Assembly (NCBI RefSeq): GCF_001021045.1
Contig: NZ_CP011545.1
Span: 1,860,001 to 1,924,000 of the forward strand
DNA: 64,000 bases
Origin: Corynebacterium testudinoris
GTDB lineage: Bacteria > Actinomycetota > Actinomycetes > Mycobacteriales > Mycobacteriaceae
Reading direction: 5' to 3'
Under the pieces are notes generated by a model. The model worked only from the letters and a program-made list of their open reading frames with translations, was not told the origin of the DNA and made no database searches. Positions 28,540-37,209 of this stretch are shown in pieces. A program made the position numbers and the translations under genes. Position 1 is the first letter of the stretch. Every line of letters begins with the position of its first letter.

Positions 28540-28574
28540 CCAGAACACAGGCCAGAACACAGGCCAGAACACAG
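28540..28574. repeat. 12-bp tandem repeat CCAGAACACAGG, about 2.9 copies
   Basis: Copies at 28540-28551, 28552-28563 and a partial one at 28564-28574, directly after the 104-bp array and before the hairpin at 28590. Confidence 0.9.
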
Positions 28575-28589
28575 CCCCCAGAAATCAGC

Positions 28590-28631
28590 AGTGGCCGGCT
28601 CCCCCACGTATGCGAGGGGGAGCCGGCCACT
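28590..28631. terminator. Perfect 16-bp stem-loop downstream of the Fe-S carrier gene
   Basis: AGTGGCCGGCTCCCCC (28590-28605) pairs perfectly with 28616-28631 around a 10-nt loop. It lies 34 nt past the erpA stop (minus strand) and at the end of the region after the DUF1345 gene, so it may terminate both. There is only a short U-rich tail on either strand. Confidence 0.75.
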
Positions 28632-28664
28632 ACCGTGCAGCAGGATCAGCTGCGCGTTAAAAGA

Positions 28665-29009
28665 TCAGTTGAAGGAGTCACCGCAGGCGCAGGAGCCGCC
28701 GGCGTTGGGGTTGTCGATGGTGAAGCCCTGGGACTCGATGGTGTCGGCGAAATCGATGCGGGCGCCGGAGAGGTAGGGGACGGACATCTTGTCTACGACG
28801 AGGCGAACGCCGCCGACCTCATCGGCTTTGTCGCCGTCGAGGGTGCGGTCGTCGAAGTAGAGCTGGTAGCGCAGGCCTGCGCAACCACCGGGCTGAACTG
28901 CGATGCGGAGGGCGAGGTCATCTCGGCCTTCCTGGTCCAGGAGGGCTTTGGCCTTGACGGCCGCAGCGTCGGTGAGGATCACGCCAGTGCTGGAGGTAGG
29001 GGCGGTCAT
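28665..29009 (-). CDS. erpA: A-type iron-sulfur cluster carrier (HesB/ErpA family)
   Basis: The 114-residue product has the three cluster-binding cysteines of A-type carriers: one in QPGGCAGLRY and two in the C-terminal CACG motif (GGSCACGDSFN). It delivers Fe-S clusters to apoproteins. The ATG at 29009 follows AAGGAGACCCCC. Possible clients in this window are LipA (radical SAM with two 4Fe-4S clusters) and QcrA, but that link is only inference. The ErpA name reflects the family; IscA would be an equal fit by sequence alone. Confidence 0.88.
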   Translation of the reverse strand: MTAPTSSTGVILTDAAAVKAKALLDQEGRDDLALRIAVQPGGCAGLRYQLYFDDRTLDGDKADEVGGVRLVVDKMSVPYLSGARIDFADTIESQGFTIDNPNAGGSCACGDSFN

Positions 29010-29199
29010 GGGGGTCTCCTTGAAATTGTTGTGCTGCCGGTATGCGGCGTATAGCCGACCACCCTACCCTGGCAGTGGAAAATTCGGCCACTTGGTTGTC
29101 AGGGCTGCCTGTGCAGGATTGAGGGTGGTTGGTACTCCGCTTATTCAACGTCAACGTTGATCGGTGGACCCATATTCCCGTTTCTTTGCCCTAGCCTTG

Positions 29200-29205
29200 T
29201 AGCCT
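29200..29205 (+). promoter_or_regulatory. -10 element TAGCCT for a leaderless DUF3043 transcript
   Basis: TAGCCT is followed by 7 nt and then the GTG at 29213 with no ribosome-binding site. Confidence 0.6.
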
Positions 29206-29212
29206 GGGATTC

Positions 29213-29908
29213 GTGAAACTCCCCTGGCAGAAATCCGAGAATCCTTCTACTGATCCTGAGTCGACGACGAGTGCTGAGCAGACTGCTGTGGAGTCGGAGC
29301 AGCGTCCTAAGGGCTATACGCCGCCGAAGGGCCGTCCGACTCCGAAGCGCCGTGAGGTAGAGATTGAGCGCGGTGTTATCCGTGATCCATCTACGCCTCG
29401 TTCCCCCGCCCAGCGCAATGCGAAGCGGAAGGAATTGAAGAAGTCCATGTCTAAGGACGAGTGGAAGGCGTATAAGGCGAAGGAGCGCGAGGAGTCGCGT
29501 AAGCATCAGCGTGACATGCAGGCGGCGATGGATCGTGGTGATGAGCGTTATCTCATGGCTCGCGACCGGGGTGAGGAGCGTCGTTTTGTGCGCGATTGGA
29601 TTGATTCGCGTCGCTTCCTCAACAATTACGTGATGCCGGTGGCTATTGGCTTGCTGGTCATTTTGTTCATTGGCACGTGGATGCCGCAGGTAGCGAACAT
29701 TATGTCGATGTTTGCGATGGTGTTGATGATCTTCTTCTTCATCGAGGGCGTGTGGCTGGGTTCGAAGGTCAATCGTGCGGTTCGGGCGAAGTTCCCGGGT
29801 ACGTCCGCTGCGGGCTTGGGCATGGGGTTCTACGCTTATTCTCGGGCGACGCAGCCGCGGAAGTGGCGTACGCCGAAGCCGCGTTTGTCTATCGGCGATC
29901 AGCCTTAA
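29213..29908 (+). CDS. DUF3043 family membrane protein
   Basis: The 231-residue product is highly charged over residues 1-125 (RPTPKRREVE, AQRNAKRKELKKSMSKDEWKAYKAKEREESRKHQRDM in part), then has two membrane helices (about 143-160 and 164-184) and a basic tail. It matches the DUF3043 family of actinobacteria, of unknown function, which lies next to the A-type Fe-S carrier gene in corynebacteria. The GTG at 29213 looks leaderless. The gene ends 38 bp before cobT. Confidence 0.85.
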   Translation: MKLPWQKSENPSTDPESTTSAEQTAVESEQRPKGYTPPKGRPTPKRREVEIERGVIRDPSTPRSPAQRNAKRKELKKSMSKDEWKAYKAKEREESRKHQRDMQAAMDRGDERYLMARDRGEERRFVRDWIDSRRFLNNYVMPVAIGLLVILFIGTWMPQVANIMSMFAMVLMIFFFIEGVWLGSKVNRAVRAKFPGTSAAGLGMGFYAYSRATQPRKWRTPKPRLSIGDQP

Positions 29909-29946
29909 CCCTTTTCTCCCTACCTGCTTGATGGAGGCTTCACTTC

Positions 29947-30954
29947 ATGGATGACGCGACGTTTGAATCAGTCAGTGCCCCCGATGAGCAGTCCAGGGAG
30001 GCGGTGGTGAGCGCGTTGGCGCAGCTGCAGCCGATGGGGGCGGGCATTGGTCGTTTGACTGAGGTCGCTGCGTGGCTGGCTGCTTGTCAGGGGCAGGTGC
30101 CGGCTGCTGCGCTGCAGCGGTGCCGGGCGGTGGTGTTTGCGGGGGATCATGGCGTGGCCCGGCTGGGTGTGTCGTCTTTGCCGCTGGAGCTGTCCGTCCA
30201 GCGGGCGGAAGCCCTGCTGGTGGGCGGCGGTGTGGCGAATGTGGCGGCGCGGGAGGCGGGGGCGTCGATACGCGTTGTCGATGTGTCGTTGGACCATGAG
30301 GCGTGGGGTGAGGAGCGGGTGTCGCGGTCGTCTGGGTCGATTGATCGCGAGGATGCGATGTCGCCGGAGCAGTTTGCGCGGGCGTTGGAGATTGGTAGGC
30401 GTGTCGCCGATGAGGAGATCGATGGTGGCGCTGACCTGCTCATCCCGGGTGATTTAGGGGTGGCGACGACGACTGTCGCGGCTGCTGTCATGGGGGCGTT
30501 TACTCGCACGGAGCCGGTCGCGATCGTGGGGCCGGGTGTGGGGGTCAGCGATGAGATGTGGAAGGTGAAGGTCGCTGCGATCCGCGACGCAATGTTCCGC
30601 GTTCGCGGCCAGGTGTCCACCCCGTTGGACACGCTTCGGATGATCTCGTCGCCGGATTTCGTCGCTTTGGTGGCGTTCATTGCGCAGGCTGCGGCGCGCC
30701 GCACCCCCATGCTTCTCGACGGCGCCTTGGTCACCGCCGCCGCCTACGTCGCCGAGATGCTCGCCCCGGGCGTGCGGGGCTGGCTGTGGGCTGGACAGCT
30801 CACGCCGGAGCCGTCGCAGCTCATCGCCTTGCAGGCGATGGATCTCACTCCCCTGCTAGCGCTCGACATGACCGCGGGCCAAGCCACGGGGGCGCTCACT
30901 GCGCTGCCGCTGGTCAAGGCCGCTGCGGAAATGGTGGCCGAGCAGCTGGCTTAG
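29947..30954 (+). CDS. cobT: CobT-like nicotinate-nucleotide dimethylbenzimidazole phosphoribosyltransferase, atypical active site
   Basis: CobT activates the lower-ligand base of cobalamin with nicotinate mononucleotide. The 335-residue product matches along its length: VVFAGDHGVARLGVSSLP, GGGVANVAAREAGA, ADEEIDGGADLLIPGD, RRTPMLLDGALVTAAA. Two conserved places differ. The loop usually written G-E/D-M-G-I-G-N-T-T reads GDLGVATTT, and the C-terminal GEGTGA motif with the catalytic Glu (Glu317 in Salmonella) reads GQATGA, with Gln at residue 312. No cobU or cobS lies beside it, though as I recall cob genes flank it in C. glutamicum. It may be an impaired or altered enzyme. The stop overlaps the convergent ilvE stop. 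The first 600 bp are rich in GCG and GTG codons. Confidence 0.85.
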   Translation: MDDATFESVSAPDEQSREAVVSALAQLQPMGAGIGRLTEVAAWLAACQGQVPAAALQRCRAVVFAGDHGVARLGVSSLPLELSVQRAEALLVGGGVANVAAREAGASIRVVDVSLDHEAWGEERVSRSSGSIDREDAMSPEQFARALEIGRRVADEEIDGGADLLIPGDLGVATTTVAAAVMGAFTRTEPVAIVGPGVGVSDEMWKVKVAAIRDAMFRVRGQVSTPLDTLRMISSPDFVALVAFIAQAAARRTPMLLDGALVTAAAYVAEMLAPGVRGWLWAGQLTPEPSQLIALQAMDLTPLLALDMTAGQATGALTALPLVKAAAEMVAEQLA

Positions 30955-32060
30955 GGGGCGGGGACGAGCGTGTGCAGCCACCCGTGGGTGTCGGGCACGA
31001 GGCCGCGCTGAATACCGGTGAGGCGCTCGCGCAGTTCCAACGTGACGGCACCTGGCTCGTTGTGGTTGACCTCGAACTCGCCGCTTTCGGACAGCACCCG
31101 GCCGACCGGGGTGATCACAGCCGCCGTGCCGCAGGCTAGTGATTCCGTCATGGCGCCTGAGGTGGCATCGTCGCGCCATTCGGTCTTGGAGATCCGTCGT
31201 TCTTCTGTTTCGTGGCCGAGGTCGCGGGCGACCTGGAGGAGCGAGTCGCGGGTGATGCCGGGCAACAGCGAACCGGATAGTTCCGGGGTGACCACGCGTG
31301 CCTGCTCGCCCGAGCCGTAGACGAACATGAGGTTCATGCCGCCCATTTCCTCGATGTAGTTGTGCTCGATGGCATCCAACCACACCACCTGGTCGCAGCC
31401 CTTCTCCTCGGCCTGAGCTTGGGCGAGGAGGGAGGCGGCGTAGTTGCCGGCGAACTTGGCGGCACCGGTGCCACCGGGGGCTGCGCGGACGTAGTCTTCC
31501 GAGAGCCAGACGGACACCGGCTTGACGCCACCGGTGAAGTAGGCGCCGACGGGTGAGGCGATGACTAAGAAGGTGTACTTGTTTGCGGGGCTCACGCCGA
31601 GGGAGACTTCGGTGGAGATCATGAAGGGGCGCACGTAGAGGCTGGCTTCGCCGCCGGCGGCGGGGACCCAACGCTCGTCGACGTCGACAAGCAAACGCAG
31701 TGCCTCGAGGAAGTCCTCGGTCGGCAGGGGCGGCATGGCCATGCGCTCGGCCGAGCGCTGCATGCGTTCGGCGTTGGCGGTGGGCCTAAAGGTGGCGACG
31801 GATCCGTCGGGCTGGCGGTAGGCTTTGATTCCCTCAAAAATGGCTTGGCCGTAGTGGAACACGGTGGTTGCCGGGTCCATCGACAGGGGGGCGTAGGGGC
31901 GGACGCGTGCGTCGTGCCAACCCTGCTCCTCATCCCACTCGATGGTGACCATGTGGTCGGTGAAATTCTTGCCGAAACGTGGGTTCGCCAGGATCTCCCG
32001 CAGTGCCTCATCGGACGTCGGGGAGTCCGTGCGTTCCACGGTGAAGTTAAGAGACGTCAT
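30951..32060 (-). CDS. ilvE: Branched-chain amino acid aminotransferase
   Basis: IlvE transfers amino groups between glutamate and the 2-oxo acids of valine, leucine and isoleucine, using PLP. The 369-residue class IV enzyme has TTVFHYGQAIFEGIKAYR, RPFMISTE, the PLP lysine in GAAKFAGNYAAS, and YIEEMGGMNLMFV. The ATG at 32060 is preceded after 7 nt by TAGCGT (32068-32073), so a leaderless start is likely; a GTG three codons upstream is less likely. Its stop codon overlaps that of cobT by 3 nt in convergent orientation. It is divergent from pepA. Confidence 0.95.
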   Translation of the reverse strand: MTSLNFTVERTDSPTSDEALREILANPRFGKNFTDHMVTIEWDEEQGWHDARVRPYAPLSMDPATTVFHYGQAIFEGIKAYRQPDGSVATFRPTANAERMQRSAERMAMPPLPTEDFLEALRLLVDVDERWVPAAGGEASLYVRPFMISTEVSLGVSPANKYTFLVIASPVGAYFTGGVKPVSVWLSEDYVRAAPGGTGAAKFAGNYAASLLAQAQAEEKGCDQVVWLDAIEHNYIEEMGGMNLMFVYGSGEQARVVTPELSGSLLPGITRDSLLQVARDLGHETEERRISKTEWRDDATSGAMTESLACGTAAVITPVGRVLSESGEFEVNHNEPGAVTLELRERLTGIQRGLVPDTHGWLHTLVPAP

Positions 32061-32067
32061 GGCGACC

Positions 32068-32073
32068 ACGCTA
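32068..32073 (-). promoter_or_regulatory. -10 element TAGCGT for leaderless ilvE
   Basis: TAGCGT on the minus strand with 7 nt to the ATG at 32060. Confidence 0.55.
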
Positions 32074-32143
32074 CACCCGCACCAATCGGGGCCTATCTAT
32101 AAGCTGGACCCACACCTTAACCACCCTAGGAGGTACTCGATTC

Positions 32144-33652
32144 ATGGCTGATGCCACTTTCGCCTTGCCCGCCCGCAGCACCACCCCGCAGCTCACGCTG
32201 GCAAAGAAGGCCCCTAAGTCCACCGACGCTTTCCTCGTCCCCGTCCTCAGCGGCGATGACGGCCTGGAGCTCCCGGCTTCCACCTTGCTTGACGACGCCG
32301 CCCTGCGCACCGTCCTGCGCTCCCTCACCGCCGTTGGTGCCACCGGCCGCGCCGGCGAGATCACCCGCGTCCCCGCCCCGAAGGGCGTGTCCGCGGACAG
32401 CGTCATCGCTGTTGGCTTAGGCGACCCGGAAGACCTCAACGACGAGGACGTCCGCCGTGCTGCTGGCACGGCCGCCCGCTCGTTGAAGGGGCTGGGGACG
32501 GTGGCTACCACCGTGGGTATTTTCGGCCTGGCTCCGGCCGTCGAGGGCTTGATCCTTGGCGCGTATCAGTACCCCGGTGTGCGCAGTGAAAAGGAGAAGG
32601 CATCCTCCGCTCCCGTGGGCACGATTGTTGTCCTGGGCGATCCCAAGAAGGACACCGCGGAATTCGACACCGCGGTTACCACCGCCGAGGCCGCCGTCTT
32701 CGCCCGCGACTTGGTCAACACTCCCTCCTCTCACCTGTACCCGGAGTCTTATGCCGCTATCCTCTCCGCCGCAGCCTCGGAGGCCGGCCTGGAGGTGGAG
32801 GTTCTCGATGAGAAGGCTCTGAAGAAGCAGGGCTTTGGCGGCATCCTCGCCGTGGGTCAGGGTTCGGCCCGTGGCCCGCGTCTTGTGCGCCTGACGTGGT
32901 CCCCGAAGAAGGCAAAGAAATCGGTAGCTTTGGTGGGCAAGGGCATCACCTTCGATACCGGCGGAATTTCCCTCAAGCCCGGCGCGAAGATGGAGAACAT
33001 GATCTCCGACATGGGTGGTTCGGCCGCCGTGGCCGCGACGATCATCGCCGCCGCCAAGCTGGGGTTGCCCGTGAAGATCACCGCCACGTTGCCGCTGGCG
33101 GAAAACATGCCCGACGGTGAGGCCCAGCGTCCCGGCGACGTGATCACCCACTACGGCGGGATCACCTCCGAGATCATCAACACCGACGCCGAGGGACGCC
33201 TCGTGCTTGCCGATGCCATCGTTCGCGCCAGCGAGGACAAGCCCGACTACCTCGTCGAGACGGCCACCCTCACCGGTGCCCAGCTCTTCGCTTTGGGCGC
33301 CCGGACCTCCGGCGTCATGGGCTCCGATGCCCTGCGCGATCGAATTGCGGCCCTGGGTCGCACTGTCGGCGAGCCGGCGTGGGCCATGCCGATGCTGGAG
33401 GAGCAGGAAGAAGAACTGAAGTCCCCTGCCGCCGACATCCGCAATTCGCATAACTCCACCCTCGGCGGGATGGAATTCGCTGCGCTGTACCTATCGAAGT
33501 TCGTTCCCGAGGGCCTCGAGTGGGCCCACCTTGATATCGCGGGGCCGTCCTTCAACAACGGCAGCGCCTACGGGTACACCGGCAAGCGCGCCACCGGCGT
33601 TCCGGTGCGCACCTTCCTAGCGCTGTTGCAGGAGGTTGCGCAGGAGCGCTAG
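32144..33652 (+). CDS. pepA: Leucyl aminopeptidase PepA
   Basis: M17 cytosolic leucyl aminopeptidase of 502 residues. The C-terminal catalytic domain has GKGITFDTGGISLKP with the catalytic Lys and metal-binding Asp, and the family signature NTDAEGRLVLADA with metal ligands Asp and Glu and the catalytic Arg. The N-terminal macro-like domain is complete. The ATG follows a strong AGGAGGT at about 8-nt spacing. It is divergent from ilvE; both relate to amino acid turnover. Confidence 0.95.
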   Translation: MADATFALPARSTTPQLTLAKKAPKSTDAFLVPVLSGDDGLELPASTLLDDAALRTVLRSLTAVGATGRAGEITRVPAPKGVSADSVIAVGLGDPEDLNDEDVRRAAGTAARSLKGLGTVATTVGIFGLAPAVEGLILGAYQYPGVRSEKEKASSAPVGTIVVLGDPKKDTAEFDTAVTTAEAAVFARDLVNTPSSHLYPESYAAILSAAASEAGLEVEVLDEKALKKQGFGGILAVGQGSARGPRLVRLTWSPKKAKKSVALVGKGITFDTGGISLKPGAKMENMISDMGGSAAVAATIIAAAKLGLPVKITATLPLAENMPDGEAQRPGDVITHYGGITSEIINTDAEGRLVLADAIVRASEDKPDYLVETATLTGAQLFALGARTSGVMGSDALRDRIAALGRTVGEPAWAMPMLEEQEEELKSPAADIRNSHNSTLGGMEFAALYLSKFVPEGLEWAHLDIAGPSFNNGSAYGYTGKRATGVPVRTFLALLQEVAQER

Positions 33653-33753
33653 CCGGGATAGCCCATGTCGTCGAGGAATCGGCGGGTGGCTTTCAGCCCG
33701 GCTTGTTGGAAGGAAGGGAGGACGTTGTTCCAGAGGTGGTTGATGAGTTCCAT
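33649..33753 (-). CDS. Putative 34-aa small protein downstream of pepA
   Basis: A short frame on the minus strand encodes MELINHLWNNVLPSFQQ and continues to DDMGYPG, 34 residues in all. The ATG at 33753 is preceded by GGTGAGG at about 4-9 nt. The stop overlaps the last base of pepA. The predicted product is an amphipathic helix with two aromatic residues. No family is recognised. Coding is possible because the frame is clean and has a ribosome-binding site in a short interval with no other role, but conservation would be needed to confirm it. Confidence 0.4.
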   Translation of the reverse strand: MELINHLWNNVLPSFQQAGLKATRRFLDDMGYPG

Positions 33754-33769
33754 GGGCCTCACCCTAGGA

Positions 33770-33821
33770 GATCATTCGATCACAATCACTGATCATTTAT
33801 CGGCTCTCTGATCAGTACAGT
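33770..33821. promoter_or_regulatory. TGATCA-repeat operator and leaderless promoter of the DeoR-family gene
   Basis: TGATCA palindromes occur at 33790-33795 and 33809-33814 (19 bp apart), with a related GATCATTCGATCAC at 33770-33783. TACAGT (33816-33821) follows directly and is 7 nt from the ATG at 33829, so the promoter is leaderless and the repeats would block it. Autoregulation by the DeoR protein is inferred. Confidence 0.6.
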
Positions 33822-33828
33822 TGATGGC

Positions 33829-34587
33829 ATGGACCGGGAACAACGACTCAAAGTGATCATCCGAGCAGTCGATCGACCGGGGGTAACCACGGTCGATTCG
33901 CTCGTGTCACTCACCGGCGCCTCCGGGGTCACCATTCGACGCGACCTCGCCGAACTGGAAGCCATCGGCGCAGTTGAGAGGGTGCACGGCGGGGCCAAGA
34001 AAGTGGCTACCCGCGGTGCACCCCAACCGTTTTCCTTGCGCCAATCCGAGGACAAAGCGGAGAAGCAGGCTCTCGCTATTGCCGTCGCCGAGATGATCAA
34101 CGATGAGGAGTCGGTGATCATCGACAACGGCACCACGTGTCAGGCCGTCGCCCGGCGCCTGTCCGGGCGTCCCATCACCGCACTATGCCTCTCGCTCTAC
34201 TCGGCGGCAGCGATAGCCAAACGCCCAGGAGCCCGAGTCATCATCCCCGGCGGCGAAGTGGAAAACGACACCCTCGCCCTCCACGGCAGCGCAGCACTAT
34301 CCACGATCCGTGACTTTTCCGCCGATGTCATCCTGCTCGGGAGCTGTTCCACCTCCCTGGAACGTGGCCTGGCAACAGTGACGTACCCGGACGCCGAGAA
34401 CAAGCGCGCGGGGATGGCGGCGGCGTCGAGAAGCATATTGGTGGTGACCCCACGCAAACTCGGACGGGTCTCCACCTTCCGCTTCGCCGACGTCTCCGAC
34501 CTGGACACCCTCGTGACCACAGCGGACGCCCCGCGCGAGATGCTCGCCGAGATCCGCGACCTCGGCGTGCGTGTGGTCACCGTCTAA
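33829..34587 (+). CDS. DeoR/GlpR family transcriptional regulator
   Basis: The 252-residue product has an N-terminal DeoR helix-turn-helix (VDSLVSLTGASGVTIRRDLAELEAIGAVERVHGGA) and a C-terminal DeoR sensor domain (about residues 80-235) of the ISOCOT fold that binds phosphorylated sugars (IIDNGTTCQAVARRL, GGEVENDTLALHG). No sugar transport or kinase gene adjoins it, so the effector and regulon are unknown. The start is placed by the leaderless promoter. The 3' end overlaps the convergent gene at 34584 by 4 nt. Confidence 0.88.
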   Translation: MDREQRLKVIIRAVDRPGVTTVDSLVSLTGASGVTIRRDLAELEAIGAVERVHGGAKKVATRGAPQPFSLRQSEDKAEKQALAIAVAEMINDEESVIIDNGTTCQAVARRLSGRPITALCLSLYSAAAIAKRPGARVIIPGGEVENDTLALHGSAALSTIRDFSADVILLGSCSTSLERGLATVTYPDAENKRAGMAAASRSILVVTPRKLGRVSTFRFADVSDLDTLVTTADAPREMLAEIRDLGVRVVTV

Positions 34588-34976
34588 TCAGGCAATTCCC
34601 CCCGCTCGAACTTCTCCCGGCGCTGACGCTGCTCCTCCCGCTTCCTCAGCAGCCGCTCCCGCTCGATCCGCTCGCGCATGCGCTGGGGGTACCCGGTCTC
34701 CTCAACGTCATAGACGGGAACGCCAAGCAGCTTGGACACGGCATCGATCCCCTTCGGCCCGCCAATGCGACGACGGGTGAAATCCCCATTCTCATCAACC
34801 AAGACCACCGACATCTCATTGACCACTGTCTCCGGCTCCACAAACGCCTCCACGAAGGCTCGGCCAACCACCCAAGTACGGAGGTAGTCCGCGTCGTTTT
34901 GGCGGATGGTGTCCCCCGGAGCCCGGGGCGGACGGATCGAAGACCGGGATCTGTTACGGCCGAAAAAATTGAACAC
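34584..34976 (-). CDS. Conserved hypothetical protein (130 aa)
   Basis: The product has a basic N-terminus (MFNFFGRNRSRSSIRPPRAPGD), a central alpha/beta stretch (VNEMSVVLVDENGDFTRRRIGGPKGIDAVSKLLGVPVYDVEETGYP) and a strongly charged helical tail rich in Arg and Glu (about residues 98-130). A gene of this type lies upstream of aceF/sucB in C. glutamicum; its function is unknown. The GTG at 34976 is preceded by TACAAT with 8 nt, compatible with a leaderless start. It is divergent from aceF. Confidence 0.75.
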   Translation of the reverse strand: MFNFFGRNRSRSSIRPPRAPGDTIRQNDADYLRTWVVGRAFVEAFVEPETVVNEMSVVLVDENGDFTRRRIGGPKGIDAVSKLLGVPVYDVEETGYPQRMRERIERERLLRKREEQRQRREKFERGELPD

Positions 34977-35100
34977 GACTTACAATTGTAGGGGCATATA
35001 CCCGGCGGCCGGGGTTCGATGACATGATCACCACCACAACCGGTACGCTGAGAACGAATAGCTATCGACAAACGAACGACTTTCGAGGAGTCAAAACACC

Positions 35101-37194
35101 ATGGCGTTCTCCGTAGAGATGCCCGAACTGGGCGAATCCGTCACTGAAGGCACCATCACTCAGTGGCTGAAGCAGGTCGGCGACACCGTGGAGGTCGACG
35201 AGCCGCTGCTCGAAGTCTCCACCGACAAGGTTGACACTGAGATCCCCTCCCCCCAGGCCGGCGTCCTGCTGGAAATCAAAGCCGAGGAGGACGACACCGT
35301 TGATGTCGGCGCTGTCATCGCCATTATTGGTGACGCCGACGAATCCACCGACTCCGATGACTCTGACTCTGCAGACGACGAGGTCGAAGAAGAGGTAGTA
35401 GAGGAGGAGGCTCCGAAGGAAGAGAAGAAGGAGTCCGCCCCTCAGTCCTCCGGCGGTTCCGCCAAGGCCACTGACGTTGAGATGCCGGAACTCGGCGAAT
35501 CCGTCACCGAAGGCACCATCACCCAGTGGCTCAAGTCCGTCGGCGACACAGTCGAGGTCGACGAACCCCTCCTCGAAGTCTCCACCGACAAGGTCGACAC
35601 CGAGATCCCCTCCCCCGTCGCCGGCACCCTCCTCGAAATCCTCGCCGACGAAGACGACACCGTCGACGTCGGAGCCGTCATCGCCCGCGTCGGCGACGAG
35701 GCAGCTGCTTCCGGTGACTCCGCTGGCTCCTCCGATGATGATTCGGACGACGACGTGCCCTCCGACGACGCTATCGATGAGGCCGAGTCCAAGGACGACA
35801 ACGACACCGTCGACGAGGCTGCCTCCGCTGACAAGTCATCTGACTCCGGAGACTCCGGTGACGCCACCGACGTGGAGATGCCGGAACTCGGCGAATCCGT
35901 CACCGAGGGCACCATCACCCAGTGGCTCAAATCCGTCGGCGACACCGTCGAGGTCGACGAACCCCTCCTCGAGGTCTCCACCGACAAGGTCGACACCGAG
36001 ATCCCCTCCCCCGTCGCCGGCACCCTCCTCGAAATCCTCGCCGACGAAGACGACACCGTCGACGTCGGAGCCGTCATCGCCCGCGTCGGCTCTGGCGCTG
36101 CCAAGAAGCCCGCTCCGAAGGCTGCTCCCAAGGAAGAGAAGAAGGAAGAGGCACCGAAGAAGGAGGCTCCCAAGGCCGAGAAGCCGGAGCCCAAGAAGGA
36201 AGAGCCGAAGGCTGAGAAGCAGCCGGAGAAGCAGCCGGAGAAGAAGGTCAACAACGCGGACGTTCCTTACGTCACGCCGCTGGTGCGCAAGCTCGCCGAC
36301 AAGCACGGCGTCGACCTCTCCACCGTGGAGGGCACCGGCGTTGGTGGCCGTATTCGCAAGCAGGATGTCCTGGCTGCGGCCGAGGGTGGTTCCGAGGCGA
36401 CGTCTGCGGCACCGGCCGAGAAGGATGCCCGCGCTCACTGGTCGACCAAGTCCGTTGATCCGGCCAAGGCTGAGCTGATTGGCACGACCCAGAAGGTCAA
36501 CCGCATCCGCGAGATCACCGCTAAGACGATGATCAAGTCGCTGCAGACCACCGCGCAGCTGACCCATGTCCAGGAAGTTGACATGACTCGCGTCGCTGAG
36601 CTGCGTAAGGCTGCGAAGGATGCCTTCGTGAAGAAGCACGGCGCGAACCCGACCTACCTGGTGTTCATCGTCAAGGCTGTCGCCGAGGCTCTGGTGTCTC
36701 ACCCGAACGTCAACGCGTCCTACAACGCCGAGACCAAGGAGATGACTTACCACTCTGACGTCAACATCGCGATCGCCGTGGATACCCCGCAGGGTCTGCT
36801 CGTACCGGTGATCAAGAAGGCTCAGGACCTGTCGATGGCTGAGATCGCCGCTGCCATCACCGACCTGGCCGAGCGTGCTCGCAACAAGAAGCTGCGCCCC
36901 GACGATCTGGCCGGCGGTACTTTCACGGTGACCAACATCGGTTCGGAAGGTGCCCTGCTGGACACCCCGGTGCTCACGCCGCCGCAGGCCGGCATTCTGG
37001 GTACCGCGGCCATCGAGAAGCGTCCGGTGGTGGTCACCGATGACGGCGTTGACTCCATCGCGATCCGCCAGATGTGCTACCTGCCCTTCACCTACGATCA
37101 CCAGGTGATCGATGGTGCTGATGCCGGTCGCTTCATTACCACGATCAAGGACCGCCTCGAGACCGCTGATTTCCAGGAAGACCTGGATATCTAA
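35101..37194 (+). CDS. aceF: Dihydrolipoamide acyltransferase E2 (AceF/SucB) with three lipoyl domains
   Basis: E2 core of the 2-oxo acid dehydrogenase complexes, 697 residues. Three lipoyl domains (about residues 1-78, 123-198 and 257-330) each carry the lipoylated Lys in [12 protein letters not shown]. Acidic and then Lys/Glu/Pro-rich linkers follow. The peripheral subunit-binding domain is at about 385-425 ([13 protein letters not shown]) and the catalytic domain at about 460-697, with [11 protein letters not shown] holding the active-site His and Asp. Often annotated sucB, but in C. glutamicum this is the only E2 and acts with AceE, while OdhA carries its own E2 catalytic domain. Lipoyl domains 2 and 3 are nearly identical in DNA. 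GAGGAG precedes the ATG. lipB and lipA lie downstream beyond gcvPTH. Confidence 0.93.
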   Translation: MAFSVEMPELGESVTEGTITQWLKQVGDTVEVDEPLLEVSTDKVDTEIPSPQAGVLLEIKAEEDDTVDVGAVIAIIGDADESTDSDDSDSADDEVEEEVVEEEAPKEEKKESAPQSSGGSAKATDVEMPELGESVTEGTITQWLKSVGDTVEVDEPLLEVSTDKVDTEIPSPVAGTLLEILADEDDTVDVGAVIARVGDEAAASGDSAGSSDDDSDDDVPSDDAIDEAESKDDNDTVDEAASADKSSDSGDSGDATDVEMPELGESVTEGTITQWLKSVGDTVEVDEPLLEVSTDKVDTEIPSPVAGTLLEILADEDDTVDVGAVIARVGSGAAKKPAPKAAPKEEKKEEAPKKEAPKAEKPEPKKEEPKAEKQPEKQPEKKVNNADVPYVTPLVRKLADKHGVDLSTVEGTGVGGRIRKQDVLAAAEGGSEATSAAPAEKDARAHWSTKSVDPAKAELIGTTQKVNRIREITAKTMIKSLQTTAQLTHVQEVDMTRVAELRKAAKDAFVKKHGANPTYLVFIVKAVAEALVSHPNVNASYNAETKEMTYHSDVNIAIAVDTPQGLLVPVIKKAQDLSMAEIAAAITDLAERARNKKLRPDDLAGGTFTVTNIGSEGALLDTPVLTPPQAGILGTAAIEKRPVVVTDDGVDSIAIRQMCYLPFTYDHQVIDGADAGRFITTIKDRLETADFQEDLDI
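35472..35693 (+). repeat. Lipoyl domain 2 coding repeat (copy A)
   Basis: This 222-bp segment of aceF is about 97% identical to 35869-36090, including silent positions (a handful of differences by eye). The first lipoyl domain is much more divergent in codons. Confidence 0.9.
35869..36090 (+). repeat. Lipoyl domain 3 coding repeat (copy B)
   Basis: Partner of 35472-35693 at an offset of 397 bp. Near identity at silent sites points to recent duplication or gene conversion. Confidence 0.9.
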
Positions 37195-37209
37195 GCAGTC
37201 CGCTGACAA

